A stretch of DNA of 64,000 nt from Camarhynchus parvulus (lineage: Eukaryota; Chordata; Aves; Passeriformes; Thraupidae), in contig NC_044572.1 of assembly GCF_901933205.1 (NCBI RefSeq), positions 35,929,501 through 35,993,500 of the forward strand, read 5' to 3'. Position numbers and translations under genes: made by a program. The notes below the pieces were generated by a model. It did no database searches and was not told the origin of the DNA. It saw nothing but the letters and a program-made list of their open reading frames with translations. Shown here one piece after another: positions 48,601-59,784 of the stretch; positions within the stretch are counted from its first letter, which is position 1, and every line of letters begins with the position of its first letter.

Positions 48601-51600
48601 AAGAAGACTCAGGTCCTTAACAGTAATCAGCTGGGAGGCTTCTGAAAACACAGATCAAGATGGAGATCATGAATCACATTGCTGAATTTTTGAAAGAACC
48701 AGAAGTTCTTTTGCTTTCTGAAGGGTGAAGAATTAGGTAACAAAACAGACAGGATTTCTGCTTCCTCTGCATGACATCTAAATTTGTGGCTATAAGAGCC
48801 TTGACGGGTCTCCTCTTTCTGTGGCAATGCTGCAATGACTGGGAAATGCAGCTCCTTGGCTGCTGGCTGTCAGTAATTTGGGGAGAGTGTAGATGAAATA
48901 TCCCTACTTATCAATAAAACACACAAGATCTACAAAAGATCTGAAAAAAAAAAATCAGTGGTATAGACCTTGCTGCAATGTTTGGGAAGGAGAAAATCTA
49001 GGGTCGGTTTTCCAACTGTTTCTCCTCCCAGGGTAGTGAGTTAGTGTAACACCTTTTAGGGAGGAGTTTGCATGAGATATGGCCACTGAAAGGAGACCTA
49101 GGGTCCAGAGCAGCCTCAGGCAGCAAGAGCCTCAAGTCACATAGAGCTTTTAATTTAAGTGTGCTGCTTTGAAAAGAAAGCCATCATGGTTCAGAGATTA
49201 ATCTGAGGTTTAGGCTTCACATGAATGGTGACAGTCTCAACACAACAGAGCAAGCGATAGCCTTTTTGCTTGTGTATGATCTGTGGAAAGACAGTAAAGC
49301 CTACATTCCATTATTTTCCCCAGATGGTATTAAGGAAAAAACAGGATGTGAAGTTTACAGCTCAGTGCCCTAATTTCTGGAGGTCTGCTAGCTGAAATGG
49401 AGCTTCTAACAAAATATTTATATGCTCTTAGAAGTTTTCTCATAAAAAGGAAGAAACATTATTTGCATTTTCACTGGTTTTATTTGAGGATCCTGGTTAA
49501 CATAAATTATTCAATGTACAGAATTTATAATCAAAGCCTTGAGAAACAGGCATTCTTCCCACGTACCACAGGAGTGTGTAAGCCTAGTATCAAGATTTGC
49601 TGTGCTATTAAGGAACTGAAACTTTGTACACAAACAATGTGAGCTACCTGCTATTTCAACCCATAACAACCTGCAGCACTCATCTGGGTGTACCCTTGTT
49701 TACTCCAACTAACATGCTGAGCCTTGCAGGAAATACAGAAAGATAACATGCAAGAATGACATCTCCCCACCTCCTGAAGGACACTGTGAGCAGGTGACAT
49801 TTTCTCCACTAAGAGTACCCTGTTCTATGTTATTTATCATATGATCTGCAAGGCAAGGGCTTCATACCCTTAGTAATCACATTGGGTATTTTGTAAGAGA
49901 CACTAATAACAATAAAAACAATGAAAAAGTAGAAAAAAAGAATTGGGGAAAACAGCATGTTAATTTTAATTCCATTTTTATAGTTTGGAGCTTCAAAACA
50001 GATATCTAAGGGGGAGGTAAACTCCAGCCCTGATCCTCAAGGCATGTTTTCCAGTGATGCTCTTGGACACAGCTCTCTTCTCTAAGAACTACAGCAACGC
50101 CAGAAAAATTCCTCTCCATCATAAAAGGTGTCTTCCCATTCCTCCCACTCCTCTGCTGAGTTCTTTCTTTTACTGTAAGACAGGTAAGAGGAGATTGGGA
50201 GGGTCCTTAGGGATCCCACTCCCTAAGATGTTCAGATATGGAGGAAGATCATTGTAAAAGACCAGTTTGGAAATGTCTTTGCTTCCTAAAACTTACTTTA
50301 CCAAAGGCACACGGAGGGATTTGCTTTTTAAAGCAGAACTTAAGGAACAGTTCCTCTCTATGACCATGGCGATGTTCAAATACCAGGATAGGAGTATCTT
50401 ATTTAAGGCCAGATAAACATTGCAAGCTAGTTATTTATTGTTTTATTGATGGTTTTCATTACATACAAAGGGAACAAGTTAAAATACAGCAACTGCCAAA
50501 ATGTTTCAAACCAATGTTTGGTTTTTGATCTTGGACAGGTCATCCTTGTCCGAAACTCCTTCATCCTTCCATAAAGGCCTGCTTATGTTCCTCAAAGATA
50601 CTAGGTCCTCTGTTAATGTTAGAGCTTCCCAGATGAAGAAAGATTATTTAAAGTCATCCCATGTGTGAGAGTTCATCGGTATTCTTTCCCGCACTTTCTA
50701 AAAGGAGAAGTCTTGGTTTCCAGATTCAAACATGAAGCATACCATATTTGTTCTGCACAGACTTCTACAACTAATTTTTTTTCCAGGAACCTTCCTCTCC
50801 CACAAATTAAATGAACTAGTGAATTCAAATAAAGTTCAGCACTTTATGTAAAAATAATAAACAACCTGAAATAATAAACCACATAAACACAGAATTACTT
50901 CTTCCCTTTTTTCAGAATGCATTGAATAGCAAAGATCTGGAAATGTACTTTGTGAAAGACTCTGAGGAAAAGAACCTGCTCTAAATTCTTTCATTTTCTC
51001 ATGCTGCAGAGAGATTGCACTACATGATATTGGCTAAATTGGCACATAACAGTGCAGAGGCTGATGTATCCAACACCCTTTTTTGTCTGTGCTGTATTTA
51101 TTCCTTAATGAAAGCATAAAGCTTGTCCAGCCTTTATTGTTGAAAACCACAAAGGTAACCTAGACCATTAATTATTTTTCCAGTCATTGGCAAAGAATAG
51201 GCAGTGTCTGTATTTTCTACATTAGTACACATAGGCAAGTGATAATTCAGGAGAAGTCATGCATCTATCAGTCAATATTTCCATGCCCTGAGAGTTATTG
51301 AAGTCACAGAATGATTTTTTGGGGTGGCAACTTTCTTTCAGTGTAGCAAACACAGTTTCATCTGATTACTTCTGTTGCGTGTACCTATTCGATCCAAGCT
51401 ATTCTTCAAACGTGGCCTTAGTCTTGAATTCCACAGAAAATCAAACTAAAGCAGATTTGTGATGCTGTCAGCATCCAGGCCATTGCAGTTTTTTCTTTGC
51501 ATTAATACAAACAAGTATGTGACATTAGTGATAGATCTATAGTACCTTTAGACTTAACCTCTGCAGCCAACTACTCCTTTCTTTTCTGAGTTTATAGTTC

Positions 51601-52130
51601 TCAGAAATGCCGTAATCAATAGACCTACTCCAATTATCAGTGTGAAGTAAAGCAGGGTTTTCCCATTACCTCAACAGCAGAGGACACCATTTTTCACGTA
51701 TTTGTTATGCAATATTAGGGAAGAGCTATATTTATACCCTCCAGAGCTTGGAAAAGGGCATACAGAACAGCTCAGACAAGACTTTAAAGCTGCTGGCAGT
51801 ATTTTCAGAAGCAGCAAAGCACTTCAGCTATTAAATCCAAATATCTACTTCAGTGGTATTGAGGCAGCTAATTCATTCAAATGCTAACTCTGGTCCCACC
51901 TCAGCATCCTGTGCAGAGCCTGCTCTACTCTTGCAGATTACATGGGGTCATAATGACACCAAAACCAAAGCCAGACAAACCAGCTTCTGCTCCTGCTTGG
52001 TGTGGCTCTGCCACTGTCTGTGAATTCAGACTCCTGGTTTGCTGATGAGCTGTCACATTGGCCTCCAACAGCCAAGGAGAAGCATTTGACTCCTCAATTC
52101 TCTTTATGACCCTAGGGTAGCTGGAGGAAC
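42614..52130. other. Intergenic sequence, candidate noncoding elements
   Basis: About 9.5 kb without a supported gene or a clear repeat family member. Three stretches (about 42600-43000, 44940-45060 and 45350-45490) have the balanced, repeat-free, motif-dense look of conserved vertebrate noncoding elements, but this cannot be tested without alignment. A G-run GGGGCGGGGGG lies near 44925. Confidence 0.45.
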
Positions 52131-52778
52131 TTGATGCAGCTGCGGTGGGAGCACAGCAAGTTCCCTGTTTCCATAATGACCACAGAGATTATGGCAGAGA
52201 TGGCAGCATTACAATCTCAGACTCCCTGGCCACAGGTCATCCGCAGAAGGAAAACAGTGCAGGCAAGTGTCCAAGGTGGGGCAGAAAAGGCAGTGCTTTG
52301 CCTTGCACTGAGGCAATTGCATCACCATTGGCAGCCTCCTTTTGTTATGAACAGAATCTCTCTTCAACTCCCCATTTCTTGCCCTGTTCCTACCAAGGGT
52401 TCTGTGAAAATCAGAGCTTTGTGTAGGCTCCACTTGATTTTAATGGCATTTATGAATTTACAACACATAAAGTTCAATCTGATATTGAAGCACAGATGCT
52501 CCCAGAGAATTTCTGACTTTCTCCAATTGACTGTTAATCCTGAAACAATGTTGGGTATCCTATCCTTGTCTCCCTTCCTAATAGACCTAAACACTGGACA
52601 AATTAAATCCAGAACATGTTATCAGACCCATCTTAGTGAATTCCTTCTGAAGGACAGTGCTACAAGGCTGCTTTTCATAAACACTTCATTAAGCCCTAAT
52701 GTGACTAATGCACTTGTTATTCATGTGTACTTAAATTTATTCTTTGAGCTGTTTGTAAATCTGTTTCGAGGCAACTAG
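52131..52778 (+). other. Long unexplained open frame (215 codons)
   Basis: Open from ATG at 52131 to TAG at 52776-52778. The first half is mixed; the second half is Leu/Ile/Phe-rich and ends in a hydrophobic stretch (V-I-H-V-Y-L-N-L-F-F-E-L-F-V-N-L-F). The local sequence is moderately AT-rich, so 215 codons without a stop is less expected than for the frame at 41885. I recognise no family. A pyrimidine run ending CCCTAG just upstream of the start could be an acceptor. No poly(A) signal lies close behind the stop. It is most likely noncoding, but worth a transcript check. Confidence 0.2.
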
Positions 52779-55700
52779 AAGTCAACAGCCTTCACACTGC
52801 TCTCACAGCCTCTCCTCATTATTATCTTGGTACAGTTAATTTCTTTTACTCTCCAACACCTTTAGTTTGAAAAAATCATCTTTAATCTTTAGCTGAGAAG
52901 GTAGGTCACAAAATCACAAGACACTATGTAACATTTTTTAGAAAAAGAAGTTCTTTTAATGAAATGTTCTAGTTACCAAGCCTTCCTAAAATTATCCTCC
53001 TAATCAATATTGCACAAGCATTTTCAGCTCAATCTCTTAGCCACTTTCATTAAACTATATGAGATGTAAAATAAGGGAATTCAGGAAAACTCTGAATGCA
53101 ACAGTAATTATGGTGCTAAAACATGGACTCCATAACAGAAGTCTAACCAGATGTTAGCTGCTTCTTTACTGTTTAAAAAAACCTATTCAAATGCAAAAGT
53201 CAGCAGCAGCAATGAGCTCATGCTTCGCCTTTCCGCCCTCCCCAGCCTTGTATCTCGGGATCTATTTTTAATGCGGTTTCAGGTCAGTGCAGATTCATTG
53301 TGCTGTGGGGCACCGGCAGCCCACAGGGCACTGCCTGGCCAATGCATGGCGTGGCAGAGGACCCTTGGTGACGGGGTTCTTCACGCTCTGCTTATTGAAG
53401 AGCCTGGTTCACAGGGAAACTTGGAGGCTGTGCTGCACAGCTCCCTGCTGACATAGGCTGTGGCACAGCCTGGGTTTCCAGGAGTGCATGAGATGGGCGA
53501 GGGCCATGGCTGTACCTGCTCAGATGCAGGCTTCTCCCATCATCCCTGGTGGTACCCCTTGCTCTCTCTGGAACATGCTCAGCACCCTGTTGGAGCCCTG
53601 TGATCATCACCCATGGCACAGAGCAGCACTGGAGAGGCAGTGTGCTCATCCCCAGGAGGAAGGCCTATGCACAGATAAAAGAAGGAAAATAACCCCTGAC
53701 ACTTCCCTGACTCTGGAAAAGTGAAGAGCACCAACACCCTCCCTTCACCCCCCTGATGGGTTCAAGTCCCAGGAAAAAGCTGTGTGAAGATTTTCAGCAG
53801 GAAGCCAATTACAACCAAAAGGGGAACCTTTCTCCCCAGATGTAGCCAAACTGGAGGACGCATGGATGTATGAAATTAGACTTCACCAGCCTGTATGAGG
53901 CTCAGTGCCCACTCACACCAAAAGCCTTTGCAAACTTGCCACAGCAGCCCCAGAACAGCGAGACGCGATGATGAGGGGCTGGGGAGCAGAGCATGGGGAG
54001 GATGTGTGGCACAGAGTGTGCTGCAGGATGGGTGCCAAGCGCCCCACACAGCCCCCAAAATCAACGCAGCCTTGGAGGGAGTGGGCAAGGGCCAGGCACT
54101 GCTGTCCATACGCTGCTAGAGCTCAGCGCAGGGCTGCTGGCAAGTGTCCCCTCCCCACCCCAGTGCAGAGGCACTGGCTGGCCTGTGATTCCTCTTTGAG
54201 ACTTCCCCTGAACTGAGGCGAGGACTTCCAAGAAGTGTGAGCTGCTGCCGCCCTCGCTGGGGTTTGCTACGTGATTCAGCAGCAGCAGCAGCCGCGGCTG
54301 CGGCTGGCGGAGGCTCTGTGGTGGCTGCTCCCAGCAGAGTGCAGGGCGCCTTCAGCACGAATGTTCTGTGCACAGCCAACCAGACCCATGAGTCCAAGTG
54401 TGATCAGTGTCTGGTATCTCTGAAGACCAAGGGGTACTTAGGGGCTGTGTCTGCAGTGAGCATTTCCAGTGACCTTGGACAGGACAAGGACCTGTCATTT
54501 CTTATGGGTGTTTTACAAGGGCACACACCATCAGCAGAGATGAACAAGTGCTAGCACAGAACTATTTTAATGGAGCAGGAAGGGGAGAAGAGGCTCTCCC
54601 CAGTGCCCAGGTTACCCAAGTTACCAGTGCAGCAATGTAGCTAATAAACAAAATGCTCTCAATAATCTTAGTCCTCTGTTAGTCTCTCTAAGACTCTCAA
54701 ATTTTAACAGATCCTCTTATCAAAAATAAATCAAAACTTCCCCGTGGTGCCTTTGCTTCTGGAGACCATTTGCATTCCCCTGACTTGCTGGCTTGCAGTG
54801 CCACCCCAAGCCCTGTGGTGAACCATTGATGCACATGGCTATCTAGGCCAGCAGATTCTGGATTAAAAGAAGCATATGTTGATCTGAAAAAGCTGCTGTG
54901 GCTGCGGGCATCAGTCAAAGTGTGCTGATTCACACTCAGGGTGATCTGATCCAAGCAGGCTGGGTCTGCACTGCAGGCTCTAGAAATGGGGATTTATTTC
55001 TCCCCATGGTGGCCGTGCAAGTGTGGTAAGGTTAGAGAGAAGATTGCTCAGCACACTGCTAAAACCTTGGGTTACCCTACTGGTCTTTCATCCAAAATAT
55101 GGTGAATACCAATCATGCAGCTAATGGTTTTGATACTGTACAGGATGTACAGAGACAACAGACAGACAGACATCTCTATCTGCCTCAGTGTATGAGCTGT
55201 CCCGGACAGTGCTGTTTACCAGCCTTCCTAGAGGAGTGAATTTTTCAGGTCAGCACCTACCTCCAGCAGCCAGCCCCATAAAATGCCAGTCCTGCCTCTG
55301 AGTGCAAGCTGCAAAGCCTCACTTTCTGTTTTAAGTATCTCTCAGTTTCGAACTTGCCTGGATCTGTTTCCAAGGATCATCCTGCAGCACAGGCCCACCT
55401 GCCTCATATAGATTTTATTTCTTATTAAAGATAAGCTCCCTTCCATCCAAAAACCAGTGAATTGATGAACGAATTTTAAAACACCATGAATTGAAATATA
55501 TTAATTTTAAAAGTTTTGTATATCTTTCACCTTTTGTACTTTCTGTAAAGGATTACATAAAGTTCCTAACTGAAATAATTTTGAACCAGAAGGTGCCTTT
55601 CTCTTAGAGAGTTTCAAAGTAGTATACTTGAAACTTTTACAGTTTCTTTCTGAAGGAAGAACTCGCCTTGCTTCTACCTGATGGCTCTATTTGGTCTCAT

Positions 55701-57572
55701 CAGCATTTTGCAGCAGAAACTGGAGTTCATATTTTTATCATCAGCCCCAGCGCGTGTCTTTATCTTGATCACGCTGCATCCACAGTGTGCATTGACAGGC
55801 TTATGAAATGTGAGAATTTTGGGCTGCTTCTCTGTGCTTGAGGTCTTTGCTGTGCATTTTATAAACTTGCTGAAGGTTAGACTTGTGTTTTCTGATTTTG
55901 AAGGTAAAGGATACAGTTATTCTCAAATAATGGTACACTGCTCTATCATGCAGATTGCTTCCTACAAATGCTTTCCCTTCACAAGAGGCCAGGCTCAACA
56001 GCCTGAGACCTTTGGGTGTGCTTGTGGCTTTGCAAGGTCAGAGAACCAGCGAACGTTTGCTGGCAAGGTGTGACTTGCTCATTTGGGTCAGGCTGCAATT
56101 TGTATTGTACCCTCACATCTCTTGGTGCAGTTTTCCCCAAACGATTTGCACCTGGATCTCTCCTAAATCCCAACCTGGGGAAGGGAAGGCAGAGATGGGG
56201 AGATGAGATGGATCTGCAGATTGTGTACAGGCCAGGGTGCAGACAAAACACAGAGGATGGTGAGGAAGAAAAATAAACTCTTGGCATATCTTAGAGAAGC
56301 ACAACAAAAAGGTATTTTCAGAGAATGAAGATTTTAGAAAACAATAAGAAATCTTATGTGGAAAAGCAAGTGCTAATTTTCTTTCTCAAAAAAACCTAGA
56401 TCTGCAGAAGGCATATTCATCATATAACTTCCTCCAGTAAGGCCAGATGCAACTTAACAAGCACTGGCAAAACACACAGTGCTCTCGTAGATGAAAAATT
56501 GTAGACACTTTTTCTCTCTCCAGCATGTTTTAATAGACATTGGTTTTCTACTCAGTGCAAGCTACCAAGCATACTAATACCATCATATAAAAACACAGCA
56601 TTTAGATTACAAGAATTTTAAAGATGCTCTGTCTCTCTCTCTTTTCTTTGGCTTTCTTCAGAATGTCTGATACATGGAGGAGAGAGAAGGAGGGAAGTTG
56701 CTGCAATCTCTATGTGGATATACACCAATAATAACAACATCTCTTTAAAAATCCATAATATTCACATACAGCAAAAATGTCAGAATATGAAAAAAGAGAT
56801 TTTTATTTGCTCTTTATAAGCCCCTCTACAATGCAAAATTTGCATCCCACAGAAAGAAAACACTGAGGAAAGCACATTTCAGGGACTGCAATGCCAGCAC
56901 AGTTAATGATGCTTGCAATTGCTTTCCCGTTTTTATTTCCTCTGAATCTTAAAGATCCATGGAAGGTAAAACACACTAATTTTCATCTTCTGATCCTCCA
57001 TCTGTCCAGCAACACTGCAGCCTGTGTTTCCTGCACAAGGATGGGTCTTCCCATGCATGGGAACATATATCAGCGTGGCATGGCCTTGGGTGCCCCACAT
57101 TTCCTCCAAGCACAACCATGGGCCACCTTCCCCTGTGCCCAGGAGCACCCTGCCCCAAATAGGGTTCTCCTTCTCCATGGTTTCTCCAGGTGGGATAGGG
57201 AATCAAATTTTTTTTTTTAAAGAAAATGGCATAGTTTGGTAGAGTGCATTATTTACTCTCCAGTGTGTTTACTAAAGGTTATGTTTTCTAGAAATTGAAA
57301 ACAGACACTATTCCCATTCACAGTTTTTTTTAAAGTTTATGCTTAACTCAAGCCCCATTTACTATGATAAAAAAATTGGAGAAATCAGTGTTTTGTTTCG
57401 GTATTTTTAAAGAGAACATGTATCAGAACTTTACCCCACAAGCAGTATAAATACACATAGGCTGTTTTACAAGAAACAGAACCAAAAATTCTCAGCAAAG
57501 AGACTGTACCAGTACAGGCAGAAAAGAAAAAACCAAGTATTTTTGAGCGAAGCCAAGATTTTCTTCTATTTT
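52779..57572. other. Intergenic sequence with GC-rich patch
   Basis: No supported gene. Between about 53.2 and 54.4 kb the sequence is clearly GC-richer, with scattered CpG from about 53930 to 54360 but too few for a typical CpG island. Many overlapping frames are open there on both strands purely from composition. The rest is AT-rich and plain. Confidence 0.5.
54277..54310. repeat. Imperfect GCN/CAG triplet repeat
   Basis: A run of five CAG units grading into CCG/CGG/CTG triplets (CAGCCGCGGCTGCGGCTGG). It would encode polyalanine in one frame on each strand, which explains the alanine-rich open frames found there. It is the most CpG-dense point of the local GC-rich patch. Confidence 0.85.
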
Positions 57573-57904
57573 TTTATTGATTGTAAGAATTACAACGGAA
57601 GTATGGCTAGAGAAAATATTAGGCAATAAAACTTACAATAAAATTTACCACAGGGAAGTCATGAGGACTGAATATGGATACCACCTGCTGTAGAAGTATT
57701 GTGAGATTTTCATAAGATTTCAGATTTTACATGAGAACAAGAAGCACACTGGTTGGGCTGGTGGCCAGGCTGCAGGCATAGGGTATTAGAGTCCTGAGAT
57801 GATGAACAGCTAACTTTGATCACAGTGACTGAGAATTCCGTTATTAAAGAAGATGAAACAGCTGAAGTTTTTATGGGTACCACAAAATTGTCAGATGGGC
57901 TTGA
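57573..57904 (-). other. Candidate terminal exon with 64-codon frame
   Basis: On the - strand a strong acceptor (CTTTTGTTCTGATTTCCCACAG) is followed from 57904 by an open frame of 64 codons, beginning S-S-P-S-D-N-F-V-V-P and ending V-K-S-E-I-L. TGA lies at 57712-57710, and AATAAA at 57578-57573, 132 bases past the stop. The peptide is Ser/Thr-rich with several Cys near its end (C-L-Q-P-G-H-Q-P, C-A-S-C-S-H). It lies downstream of TBC1D5 on the same strand, and phase 0 would fit the splice that normally feeds the TBC1D5 last exon. I do not recognise the peptide. It may be an alternative TBC1D5 ending, a lncRNA exon or chance. Confidence 0.3.
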
Positions 57905-59784
57905 CTGTGGGAAATCAGAACAAAAGAAGTTTGGAAAGAGGGTCTGCTGAGGAATTCCCTCATCATGACTTCTTTGCAATGTAGTAAACATGTGCAATTC
58001 ATTGCTTACAGACTGGAATTAACGTTCTCCAGAATTTGAAAGTTCCAAGTCTGAAACAGAAGAAGTTCATTGCAGTCCAAAACTCCTATAGGTGCTTCTG
58101 TCAGTCACCCTGTGCTATAACCTGGAGTTCCATCAAACTTCTCTAAATGAAATGAAACTTTTTTCAGACCTGATAATCTTTGAAAGCCTAAATAATCTTT
58201 GTGTGTATTTATTTTATATTTTAAAAATCGTTTTGGTGTATTCTAATCCTTGAAGCTTTAAAAATGTTTTTATGAAAAGGCTTACATTCACTTACATTTT
58301 CTGCCATGTGCTCCAGAATGTTGCAAGCCCCTCCATTTGTGGACAGAAATGATGTATGTTCCTGACTACTGCAGATATATATATATTATCCAGAAAGCTA
58401 TATGACACCACTGACAATCTGCCTTCTAATATCTGTTTGCTTGGTATACTCTTATTTGAAAGGACAGTTTAATGATGCTCTGGAAATGCTGCTATATTCC
58501 CCATCCACTGAATTCAATTAATACAGCAGGTGGGCAATCAAGATATTTTGACAACTATTCTTCCATCTCAAAACTATGTAGCATTTATATTTCAAAAGGT
58601 CTCAAATACTGACATGATAATTTGTAATATCTTCAAATGCATCTTTGTATGAGTTAAAAATTCAGACAAACTTGGTTTTGCTACAGTCCCCAAAGCTCAC
58701 AGTCAAAGGCAAAGCTGTGAAAACTTTCTCAGCTCAAAGCTCTGCAACTGCATGTGATGACTTAAGCAGTGGAGCTCCCATCAGGTCTCTGGATACGATT
58801 ACAGGGTTTTGTTACCATGGAAGACAGTGAAAGTGTTAAATCAGCGGGATTTGAAGGATCAAATTCTTACCATTCACAGAAAATGGAACCACAATGTCTT
58901 CTCTCTGCATCTGATGTATTTTAACAGTTCCCACATCCTGGTATCAGCTAAGCTTTTACAAGTTAAAAACAAAGATAGGTTTGCACAAATCTACCTGGTG
59001 TAGTCAAACAAGTTACACAAGTGCTATCTGAAGCACAGTTTGGAAAATACCTCTTATAAACAGTATATATCTGGAAAGAAATACAGTTTTTTTTAATTTG
59101 CACAGTTTGGAAAATACCTCTTATAAACTGTATATATCTGGAAAGAAATACAGTTTTTTTAATTTGGCAATATTATAGTCCTGTTTCTGGTGTGAGGTTT
59201 CTTTGGTTTTAATTTATTTATTTAAATGACTGTTCCTCATCTGCACTTATTTCAGCAGTGTGGGACCAGATTCTGCTGCTCCCACACTACTGCTATCATC
59301 TGAGTTACTGTTACTGGATTAAAACTAGTTTGCAGTTTGAAAGAGCAAAATGTGGTGAAATAATGAGTATATCATTATTGTTGTTATCCTAATTTTGACA
59401 GGGTTTGTGCTGTACAACATCAGAGAAAAAGATGGTTCCTGCCCTAAAGAACCCACAGTTTCAGAGTCTCAAGCTGCAACCCATCCAGCTCATTGTCTGT
59501 TTCTAGGGTTGTGCACTTTGCCTCTTGCAGGATCCTCCCACACACCTAAAACCTCCCTTACCATTTCAGTAGTTAAGTAAGTTGTGAGAAGCAGGAAGGC
59601 AAGTTGCCTGTGTGCATGCTTCAAGTTGCTGTTACTCTAATGACCTTTTTCATGCTCTTTCATCTCTAAATTTAGCTACTAAAGCCAGAGTCTAGCAGAC
59701 TGGGGGACATGGCAAACACTATGCACAGACTGTATATAATCACTCTCAAAAGAACAGCACAGATTACAAGACAGAGTAATTACT
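57905..59784. other. Sequence between candidate exon and TBC1D5 3' end
   Basis: AT-rich sequence with an ATATATATATAT run near 58375 and the 67-base tandem duplication at 59033. No gene is supported. Confidence 0.5.
59033..59165. repeat. Two-copy 67-base tandem duplication
   Basis: The unit starting GCACAGTTTGGAAAATACC is repeated head to tail: copy one at 59033-59099, copy two at 59100-59165. The copies differ by one substitution (AACAGT against AACTGT) and one T in the closing T run. Near identity implies a recent duplication, or one recently homogenised. Confidence 0.95.

Noticed and set aside
51303..51335. TCACAGAATGATTTTTTGGGGTGG, similar to a reversed CR1 tip
   Set aside because: Too short, and the sequence after it does not continue the CR1 pattern.
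53755..53775. GGTTCAAGTCCC, similar to a tRNA B box
   Set aside because: No A box or cloverleaf-compatible sequence at the right distance upstream.
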